Made by a program: the position numbers and the translations under genes. This document shows positions 36,328 through 42,959 of a DNA stretch of 64,000 nt, piece after piece; position 1 is the first letter of the stretch, and every line of letters starts with the position of its first letter. Origin of the DNA: an uncultured Parabacteroides sp. (lineage in GTDB: Bacteria > Bacteroidota > Bacteroidia > Bacteroidales > Tannerellaceae); NCBI GenBank assembly GCA_934718155.1, contig CAKUZF010000008.1:17804-81803 (forward strand). Direction: 5' to 3'. A model generated the notes under the pieces. That model had not been told where the DNA came from. It worked only from the letters and a program-made list of their open reading frames with translations, and searched no databases.

Positions 36328-37241
36328 TCCGCACCTCCTTTCTGCTCTACATACCGAAAGTCTGGCTCCATCAGATTGCTGCCCCAGCGAAGCCGCGACC
36401 TGTCGAACCAGCCCTCACGCTCGTTCTCCTCAGGATCCGTACGATACATCCGGTTTTGATAAACATCGGCCCACATATTATAGGTCTGCGTGAAGCAAGA
36501 GGCCGGTCTGAAGTTCACCCTTCGCATCTTGCGCTTGTAGGGCGGCACCATCACGATGATCTTGAAGCCCGCATTCCAATCGCCCTTGTTGCTGTATTCG
36601 CCATAAAGACCAACCGAGCAATGGGTGAAATGGCGCATCGCATCGCCAGAAAACCCAAGGTCCTCCATCACATAACGACCTCCCCTGAAGCGGAACTGTG
36701 TGTTCCACGGGCGCAAATAGACATCCGCACCTGCCAAGGCCGTCAGACGCCTGGGCTTGCTCGACTCCCATTTCGGGCCTGCCATCGAGACGTGTCCCGT
36801 CAAACCGGCTTGCGCCTCGAAGCCCAGCCAGTCGTTCACGACCCAAAACGTTTTCGCATCGAGGCCATAACGCTCGTCGGTAAACCAGCCGCCGCTGAAC
36901 TTCAAGAAGCCCCGTTGGCCCACATAAAGCTCCTTCGACAACGCCGCCACGTTCAAGCGCACCTTCTTGTAGCGATCGCCATAATCATTTACGACCGGGA
37001 TGATGGCCTGCGCAGCCACCTGCCAATGATAGCCCATTTGCCATTTTACGCCAGGAGTCAGGTTGATCAACCATTCATACACCTTATTGTGCATGATGTC
37101 TCGATAGTTCAGCTCCGCTCCTAAGAAGAAATCCACATGAGCCCGTTCCGCCACCTCCTGGGCCTGTGTTGCCAAAGAGAGGGCCAAACTGGCACCCAGT
37201 AAAAGGAATCTCCTGTTCTGTTTTCTTATCCAACGGTTCAT
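36324..37241 (-). CDS. YjbH-like outer-membrane protein, C-terminal-half type
   Basis: 305 residues from the ATG at 37241. The frame is open to 37307, but a -7 box lies at 37275-37282, inside that extension. Signal peptide region RRFLLLGASLALSLATQAQ; then strands such as VDFFLGAELNYRDI, GFLKFSGGWFTDERYG, GGRYVMEDLGFSGDAMRHF and PPYKRKMRRVNFRPASCFTQTY, which recall the C-terminal half of YjbH. With the next gene it may form a two-part version of that barrel. First gene of a three-gene unit. Confidence 0.6.
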   Translation of the reverse strand: MNRWIRKQNRRFLLLGASLALSLATQAQEVAERAHVDFFLGAELNYRDIMHNKVYEWLINLTPGVKWQMGYHWQVAAQAIIPVVNDYGDRYKKVRLNVAALSKELYVGQRGFLKFSGGWFTDERYGLDAKTFWVVNDWLGFEAQAGLTGHVSMAGPKWESSKPRRLTALAGADVYLRPWNTQFRFRGGRYVMEDLGFSGDAMRHFTHCSVGLYGEYSNKGDWNAGFKIIVMVPPYKRKMRRVNFRPASCFTQTYNMWADVYQNRMYRTDPEENEREGWFDRSRLRWGSNLMEPDFRYVEQKGGAE

Positions 37242-37274
37242 AGACAAAGTATTGGCTACATATGTATATCGGGG

Positions 37275-37282
37275 CAAAGATA
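37275..37282 (-). promoter_or_regulatory. -7 box TATCTTTG for the YjbH-like operon
   Basis: Exact TAnnTTTG match on the minus strand, 34 bases before the ATG at 37241. Confidence 0.65.
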
Positions 37283-37431
37283 CATAGTTTCCATTAATTG
37301 AGCTCACGAAACTACAAAAAAATCAAAAAAGCTCGATTTTTCTTTTCCTTCATAACGATTAGTCTCGCATTATCATGCGCAATGACAGCGACTCGCCTAC
37401 GTTTTTCCCTCTGCATTCCGAATATTATCCG

Positions 37432-37439
37432 TATCTTTG
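37432..37439 (+). promoter_or_regulatory. -7 box TATCTTTG for the amidase gene
   Basis: Exact TAnnTTTG match. The longest open frame begins at 37437 inside it, so the translation start must be downstream, at 37449 or 37479. Confidence 0.65.
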
Positions 37440-37478
37440 CTTTTCAGAATGACTAAACTGAATGCGACACTTAGTAAA

Positions 37479-38564
37479 ATGATCCGATTCGACAAGCACA
37501 TCCCCCTGCTCGTGCTTCTCCTGCTGCTGTCGGGAGGCATAAACCTGTTTGCACAAGAGCGAGCAAAACCGAAAGAAGGCGAAGGCATCGAACTGTTTCT
37601 CAAGCGGTTTAACCGCGAAGGAGCCGCCTATCGCAAGGCGTTTATCCAACTAAACAAAGATAAATTAGGGAAAAACAACAGCCTACGGCTCGGCGTGAGC
37701 TACACGCTGCCGCCTAAGGACACGGCCTCGAAGCCCTCCTCCGCCCTAGCGAAGCCCGCACAGGCCAACGCCGAAAAAGGGCCGCATTACCAAAAGCTTT
37801 TCGGGAAGAGGCTGGCCCGTTACGATGTCGCCTCCTCGGAGCTGAAAGGCGCCTGCTTCTACCTCGTCAGCGGCCATGGAGGCCCCGACCCCGGAGCCAT
37901 AGGCTACATGAACGGCCACCAACTGCACGAGGATGAGTATGCCTACGACATCGTGCTGCGCCTGGCCCGCCTCCTGCTGCAGAAAGGAGCCAAGGTGGAA
38001 ATCGTTATCCAAGATGCCCACGACGGCATTCGAGACGATAAGTTTCTGAAAGGAAGCAAGCGCGAGACCTGCATGGGCAGCCCCATCCCGCTGGGCCAAG
38101 TGGCCCGCCTCGACCAGCGTGTGAAGATGATCAACGCCATGGCCAAAGACGACAAAAGCCGCTATAAAAGAGCTGTTTTCGTCCATGTCGACAGCCGGAG
38201 CAAGAGCAAGCGAGCAGACGTGTTCTTCTATTACCAGCAAGATAAGGCGGCCAGCAAACGGTTCGCTAACACGGTGAGGGAGACATTCGCACAGAAGTAC
38301 GACCGCCACCAACCCAACCGGGGCTTCGCCGGCACGGTGGAGGGACGCAACCTCTACGTGCTGCGCCACACCACGCCCCCCTCGCTGTTCGTCGAACTGG
38401 GTAACATCCAAAACGCCTACGACCAGCAGCGCATCATCTTGAGCAACAACAGGCAAGCGCTGGCCAACTGGATGGCCGAGGGCTTCGTGAAAGACTATAA
38501 GCAAAACAAGCGACAGAACCAGCAGGCCGCCAAAAAACCTGCCGGAAAAGGCGCAAAGAAATAA
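37479..38564 (+). CDS. N-acetylmuramoyl-L-alanine amidase (Amidase_3), divergent
   Basis: 361 residues from the ATG at 37479, giving a clean signal peptide (MIRFDKHIPLLVLLLLLSGGINLFAQ); an ATG at 37449 is also possible. Zinc-site residues of Amidase_3 are present: His in LVSGHGGPDPGAIG, Glu in HEDEYAYDIVLRLARLL, His in AVFVHVDSRSKS and Glu in LFVELGNIQN. An insertion of about 30 residues (IQDAHDGIRDDKFLKGSKRE) separates the second and third motifs. Cleaves the bond between MurNAc and L-Ala in the periplasm. Ends in a Lys/Gln-rich tail. tldD follows after 27 bases. Confidence 0.8.
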   Translation: MIRFDKHIPLLVLLLLLSGGINLFAQERAKPKEGEGIELFLKRFNREGAAYRKAFIQLNKDKLGKNNSLRLGVSYTLPPKDTASKPSSALAKPAQANAEKGPHYQKLFGKRLARYDVASSELKGACFYLVSGHGGPDPGAIGYMNGHQLHEDEYAYDIVLRLARLLLQKGAKVEIVIQDAHDGIRDDKFLKGSKRETCMGSPIPLGQVARLDQRVKMINAMAKDDKSRYKRAVFVHVDSRSKSKRADVFFYYQQDKAASKRFANTVRETFAQKYDRHQPNRGFAGTVEGRNLYVLRHTTPPSLFVELGNIQNAYDQQRIILSNNRQALANWMAEGFVKDYKQNKRQNQQAAKKPAGKGAKK

Positions 38565-38591
38565 CAAAGACTCATAAAACAATGCAAGAAT

Positions 38592-40127
38592 ATGAATGTT
38601 AACAGACGTGATTTTATCAAAACAAGCAGCATGGCAATGTTAGGCGCATTAGCGGCACCCTCCTTCCTGACGGGTTGCCAGCCAGACGCGGCCACCAGGG
38701 CGGCCGGCGTTGCTTTCGCCATGAACTATTTCAAGGTGAGCGAGAGCGATTTAAAAAAAGTATTGACAGCAGCGTTGGAGAAAGGAGGCGACTACGCCGA
38801 CCTCTTCTTCGAACACTCCTATCGAAATAACATCGGATTGCAAGACGGCTCCGTAAACCGTGCCTCGTCGAACATCGACTTCGGCATGGGCGTGAGGGTG
38901 CTATCGGGCGACCAAACGGGCTATGCCTACGTTGAGAACGTAACGCTCGACGAGATGCTGAAGGCCGCACGCACCGCCGCACGCATCGCCAGCGGCAACG
39001 TGGCGGCAGACGGCCCTGTCGGTCTGACGGAGCTCAAACCCAGCCAAGACCTTTATAAAGTGCAAACCGCTTGGGACACCGTCGCCATCACCGACAAGAT
39101 GCCCTACCTACAGAAGCTGAACGACCAGATCTTCGCCACCGATGAGCGCGTGCGCAAGGTGCAGGCCACGCTGGGCGACACCACCTCACACATCTTCTTC
39201 TGCAATTCGCTGGGCGACATGTATTACGACTATCGGCCAATGGTCACGCTGGCCGCCGTCTGCATCATGGAGGAAAACGGACGCATCGAAAACTCCTACG
39301 CCGCAAGAGCCTTCCGCATGGGAGCCGAGTTCCTGACCGACAAGCTGATCGGCGAACTGGCCAACGAGGCCGTCGAGCGGACGGCCATCCTCTTCAAGGC
39401 CGTCAAGCCCAAGGGCGGCGAAATGCCCGTGGTGATGGGCGCTGGAGGCTCGGGCATCCTGCTGCACGAGGCGATCGGCCATGCCTTCGAGGCTGACTTC
39501 AACCGGAAGAACACCTCGATCTTCTCCGACCAGCTCAACAAGAAGATCTGCGACCAGCACATCAACGTGGTCGACGACGGCACGATCCCCTTCAACCGAG
39601 GCTCGGTGAACTTCGACGACGAGGGCGTTGAGGGACAAAAGACCTACATCGTAAGGGAAGGCGTCTTGACCAGCTACCTACACGACCGCATCAGCGCCAA
39701 GTATTACGGCATCGCCCCGACCGGCAACGGCCGCCGCGAATCATTCCGCATGATGCCAATCCCCCGCATGCGCGCCACCTACATGGAGGCCGGCAACGTC
39801 AGCGAGGAAGACATCATCTCCACCGTCAAGAAGGGCATCTATGCCGCCAACTTCACCAACGGACAGGTGCAGATCGGAGCGGGCGACTTCACGTTCTACG
39901 TCAAGAGCGGCTACCTGATCGAAAACGGGCGCCTGACGCAACCCATCAAAGACATCAACATCATCGGCAACGGACCGAAGGCCCTGGCCGACATCACGAT
40001 GGTAGGCAACAATTACATCATGGACAACGGCACTTGGACGTGTGGAAAAGACGGACAGTCTTGCCCCGTGACGTGCGGAATGCCGTCGGCCTTAGTCAGC
40101 AAACTAACAGTAGGAGGAGAAAACTAA
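38592..40127 (+). CDS. tldD: TldD-like metalloprotease subunit with export signal
   Basis: 511 residues. The body is TldD: GDYADLFFEHSYRNNIGLQDG, MGVRVLSGDQTGYAYVENVT, and the zinc motif HEAIGHAFEADF at His292-His297, then GSVNFDDEGVEGQKTYIV. Unusually, the N-terminus is MNVNRRDFIKTSSMAMLGALAAPSFLTGC, which has both a twin-arginine motif (NRRDFIK) and a lipobox-like Cys. Cytoplasmic TldD/TldE degrades unfolded or modified peptides; this copy looks exported. tldE follows one base after the stop and lacks any signal. Confidence 0.85.
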   Translation: MNVNRRDFIKTSSMAMLGALAAPSFLTGCQPDAATRAAGVAFAMNYFKVSESDLKKVLTAALEKGGDYADLFFEHSYRNNIGLQDGSVNRASSNIDFGMGVRVLSGDQTGYAYVENVTLDEMLKAARTAARIASGNVAADGPVGLTELKPSQDLYKVQTAWDTVAITDKMPYLQKLNDQIFATDERVRKVQATLGDTTSHIFFCNSLGDMYYDYRPMVTLAAVCIMEENGRIENSYAARAFRMGAEFLTDKLIGELANEAVERTAILFKAVKPKGGEMPVVMGAGGSGILLHEAIGHAFEADFNRKNTSIFSDQLNKKICDQHINVVDDGTIPFNRGSVNFDDEGVEGQKTYIVREGVLTSYLHDRISAKYYGIAPTGNGRRESFRMMPIPRMRATYMEAGNVSEEDIISTVKKGIYAANFTNGQVQIGAGDFTFYVKSGYLIENGRLTQPIKDINIIGNGPKALADITMVGNNYIMDNGTWTCGKDGQSCPVTCGMPSALVSKLTVGGEN

Positions 40128-40128
40128 C

Positions 40129-41448
40129 ATGATAACGAAAGAAAACAAGAAATTGGCTCAATGGGCCATGGAATACGCCTTGAAAAACGGCTGTCAAGCC
40201 TCACGTGTGCAACTATACAACGGATCGAGCAACTCGTTCGAAGTGAGAGATATGAAGATCGATCGCCTGCAGCAAGCCTCCGAAAACAGCCTGGCCATCC
40301 AACTCTTCGTAGACGGACGCTTCGGAACCTACTCGACAAACCGCCTAGACAAGATGGAGATTGAGCGATTCATCAAGGAGGGCATCGCCACGACACGCTT
40401 CCTGGCCGAAGATGAGGCGCGCACCCTGCCCGACGCAAGCCGCTACTACAAAGGTGGACAGCCCGACCTGCAGCTGCGCGACCCCGACTTCGAAAAGGTC
40501 AACCCCGACGAGATGCTCGGATTAGCCATGCAAACCTGCGCCGAGATGCAAGGCAAAGACGAGCGCATCATCTCGGCCAACTCCTCGTTCAGCAGCGACG
40601 AGGCCTCACGCTACCTGGTGGCTAGCAACGGATTCGAGGGCGAGACGACCAACAGCACCTTCAGCCTCGTGGCCAGCCTCAGCATCCGAGGCGAAGGCGA
40701 GGCGCGCCCCGAGTCTTATTGGTACGACGCAGCTCTCTACTTCAAGGACCTGAAGAAGGAGGGCATCGGGCGGAAGGCCCTGGAGCGTGTGCTCAACAAG
40801 CTGGGTCAACGCAAGGCAGCGTCGGGCAAATACACGATGGTGGTCGACAACATGAACGCAGCCAACCTGCTCTCGCCCCTGATCGAGGCCCTCGACGGAT
40901 CGGCCATCCAGCAGAAAAACTCATTCTTGCTCGACAAGCTGGGCCAAAAGGTACTGAGCGAGAAGATCGTCTTGACAGACGAGCCGCACACCGCCAAAGC
41001 GATGGGAGCCCGCTACTTCGACAATGAGGGCGTGGCCACGAAGCGCATGCCCATCTTCGAGCAAGGCGTGTTGCGCACCTACTTCATCGACACCTACAGG
41101 GCCAACAAGATGGGCGTAAAGCCAACCATCAGCTCCCCCTCGCTGCTGGTCATGCAACCGGGCGCAACCGACCTGAACGGTCTGATAGGCGGCATAGACA
41201 AGGGCATCTTGGTGACCGGATTCAACGGCGGCAACTGCAACAGCACAACGGGCGACTTCTCGTATGGCGTTGAGGGCTTCCTGATCGATAAAGGCCGACT
41301 CGCCCACCCCGTCTCGGAGATGAACGTAACGGGCAACATGCTGACCCTTTGGGGCAACGTGGCGGCAATCGGCAACGACCCACGCCTCGCTTCCAGCTGG
41401 CGCATCCCCTCGATGGCGTTCGGCAACGTAGATTTCAGCGGCCTATAA
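40129..41448 (+). CDS. tldE: TldE/PmbA-like partner subunit
   Basis: 439 residues. Lacks the zinc motif, as expected for TldE; recognisable motifs include EVRDMKIDRLQQASENSL, LFVDGRFGTYSTNRLDK, MVVDNMNAANLLSPLIEAL and DNEGVATKRMPIFEQGVLRTYFID. In E. coli TldD and TldE form a heterodimeric protease. No signal peptide or membrane segment is seen, in contrast with the partner gene directly upstream. The stop is followed by a 22-nt repeat array. Confidence 0.88.
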   Translation: MITKENKKLAQWAMEYALKNGCQASRVQLYNGSSNSFEVRDMKIDRLQQASENSLAIQLFVDGRFGTYSTNRLDKMEIERFIKEGIATTRFLAEDEARTLPDASRYYKGGQPDLQLRDPDFEKVNPDEMLGLAMQTCAEMQGKDERIISANSSFSSDEASRYLVASNGFEGETTNSTFSLVASLSIRGEGEARPESYWYDAALYFKDLKKEGIGRKALERVLNKLGQRKAASGKYTMVVDNMNAANLLSPLIEALDGSAIQQKNSFLLDKLGQKVLSEKIVLTDEPHTAKAMGARYFDNEGVATKRMPIFEQGVLRTYFIDTYRANKMGVKPTISSPSLLVMQPGATDLNGLIGGIDKGILVTGFNGGNCNSTTGDFSYGVEGFLIDKGRLAHPVSEMNVTGNMLTLWGNVAAIGNDPRLASSWRIPSMAFGNVDFSGL

Positions 41449-41480
41449 AAAAGAGCGTGAGAAATAGCACTGAAAAGCCG

Positions 41481-41622
41481 CGGCCGTAGGTGTGAAAAAA
41501 CATGGTGATGGACGTGAAAAACAAAGCCCATCGTTATGATAAACCACGGCCGTCGGCGTATGAAACCACGGGCAACGAAATTTATCGGCACGGGCAACGA
41601 AATTTACACGAACACCCGTATT
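41481..41622. repeat. 22-nt tandem array B (mixed words)
   Basis: Seven GC-rich words at exact 22-base steps: CGGCCGTAGG (41481), TGGTGATGGA (41503), AGCCCATCGT (41525), CGGCCGTCGG (41547), CGGGCAACGA (41569), CGGGCAACGA (41591) and a degenerate CACCCGTATT (41613). The 12-base spacers are rich in A and T. Read on the minus strand, the words match those of arrays A and C. It begins 33 bases after the tldE stop. Confidence 0.88.
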
Positions 41623-41663
41623 TATTCGCCGCTGGGCTGGCATATCTATTTTATTATTTATCC

Positions 41664-41752
41664 ATGCGTTATATATATACGCATTGGAATAAATAATAAA
41701 ATAAATATCTGATAGCGGGCGGCTGTCTAAAACAGATGTATTTTATTTATTC
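41664..41752. repeat. AT-rich palindrome and long hairpin
   Basis: ATGCGT/ACGCAT (41664-41669 with 41679-41684) bracket TATATATAT. Next to it, GAATAAATAATAAAATAAAT (from 41687) pairs imperfectly with a run ending TTTTATTTATTC at 41752, around a 21-base loop with GATAGCGGGCGGCTG. Such structure could be a terminator region or a remnant of a small mobile element; no target-site duplication was identified. Confidence 0.5.
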
Positions 41753-41911
41753 TTTATACAATAAGCTAAAATCGAATAAGCGGATTGCGTAGGAATAGAC
41801 AAGAGATGATTGGGGGATTAGACAAACTTTGTTAGACAAAACGGGGAGAGAGCTTTTCATTCCCCAGGTTTATCGGGTGAGCCCCAAAAAGGCTCCGTTC
41901 TGGCGGGGCTA

Positions 41912-41984
41912 TAAAAAGAAAAAGGCCATCCATCACGGACAGCCAATCTCATTGTTAACCTTAAATCTAATACCATGAAAAACA
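41912..41984 (-). ncRNA. Candidate small RNA with intrinsic terminator
   Basis: A minus-strand -7 box TATATTTG (41997-41990) is followed by about 40 bases including ATGGTATTAGATTTAAGG and GTTAACAATGAGATT, then a hairpin GGCTGTCC/GGATGGCC (41944-41937 with 41931-41924; wobble pairs in the middle) and TTTTTCTTTTT. This is the layout of a free-standing small RNA of roughly 73 nt. The central sequence looks familiar from other Bacteroidales intergenic regions, but I cannot name the RNA. Confidence 0.5.
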
Positions 41985-41989
41985 CGTTG

Positions 41990-41997
41990 CAAATATA
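41990..41997 (-). promoter_or_regulatory. -7 box TATATTTG of the candidate small RNA
   Basis: Exact TAnnTTTG match on the minus strand; no protein gene begins downstream before the terminator hairpin at 41924-41944. Confidence 0.5.
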
Positions 41998-42121
41998 GGG
42001 CTCTTTTTCATAAGCGCAATAGTCCTGCGCCTAAAAACGCCGTGCGTTAACTTTATTTATATCATACATGCTGCACAACATACTTTTCCATGGTCCAATT
42101 ATAGTTTTTTTTACAGCTATA

Positions 42122-42943
42122 TTAATATTGCTCCTTATCGTTGGGGAAGTCGCCCGTCTTCACATCCTCAATATAGGCTTGCACCGCACGAGTGATCTCC
42201 TCGCCCAGATTGGCGTAACGACGCAAGAAGCGAGGCGAGAAGCCCTGGTTGATGCCTAGCATGTCGTGCATCACGAGCACCTGCCCGTCGGTTCCATGCC
42301 CCGCTCCGATGCCGATGGTCGGGATGGCCAATTGCTGAGAGACACGTGTGGCCAGCGCGGCGGGAATCTTTTCGAGCACCAAGCTGAAGCAGCCGATCTC
42401 CTGCAGCAAGAGCGCATCTTCGATCAACTTGTTGGCCTCGGCCTCCTCCTTCGCACGCACAGCGTAGGTGCCAAACTTATTGATCGACTGCGGTGTCAGA
42501 CCCAAATGGCCCATCACCGGAATGCCAGCGCAGAGGATGCGCTCGATGGACTCACGCACCTCAGAGCCGCCCTCGAGCTTGATGCAATCGGCATGCGTCT
42601 CCTTCATCACGCGGATGGCCGAAGCTAACGCCTCCTTAGAGTTGCCCTGATAGGAACCGAAGGGCAGATCGACCACTACCAACGCACGATTGACCGCCTT
42701 CATCACCGATTTGCCGTGATAAATCATCTGGTCAAGCGTGATCGGGAGGGTCGTTACGTTGCCCGCCATCACGTTGGAGGCGGAATCGCCTACCAAAATC
42801 ACATCCATTCCCGCTTGGTCAATCAGTTTGGCCATTGAATAATCATAAGCAGTCAGCATGGAGATCTTCTCTCCACGCTGCTTCATCTCAATCAGGCGAC
42901 GTGTAGTCACCTTCCTGTTGTCGTCTACTTTTGCAACTGACAT
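42122..42943 (-). CDS. panB: 3-methyl-2-oxobutanoate hydroxymethyltransferase
   Basis: 273 residues. PanB motifs: [32 protein letters not shown] with the metal-binding Asp, [36 protein letters not shown] and [21 protein letters not shown]. It transfers a hydroxymethyl group from methylene-tetrahydrofolate to 2-oxoisovalerate, the first step of pantothenate (CoA) synthesis. Follows clpC by 16 bases on the same strand. The other pan genes are not in the window. Cytoplasmic. Confidence 0.95.
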   Translation of the reverse strand: MSVAKVDDNRKVTTRRLIEMKQRGEKISMLTAYDYSMAKLIDQAGMDVILVGDSASNVMAGNVTTLPITLDQMIYHGKSVMKAVNRALVVVDLPFGSYQGNSKEALASAIRVMKETHADCIKLEGGSEVRESIERILCAGIPVMGHLGLTPQSINKFGTYAVRAKEEAEANKLIEDALLLQEIGCFSLVLEKIPAALATRVSQQLAIPTIGIGAGHGTDGQVLVMHDMLGINQGFSPRFLRRYANLGEEITRAVQAYIEDVKTGDFPNDKEQY

Positions 42944-42959
42944 AATACCTTTTTATTTG

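Larger units (their letters stand above)
41449..42121. other. 673-base noncoding interval
   Basis: Holds, from left to right: repeat array B (41481-41622), a perfect palindrome (41664-41684), a long AT-rich hairpin (41687-41752), two smaller hairpins (GGGGA...TCCCC near 41843-41866 and AGCCCC/GGGGCT at 41880-41910) and a candidate minus-strand small RNA (41912-41984). The longest short frame on the minus strand (39 codons, starting at 41976) runs through the terminator hairpin and is unlikely to be a real gene. The last 60 bases before panB contain nothing I recognise. Confidence 0.8.

Noticed and set aside
41857..41976. 39-codon frame on the minus strand in the candidate small RNA
   Set aside because: It runs through the intrinsic terminator hairpin and T-run, so a message long enough to encode it would be rare; no protein family is recognised.
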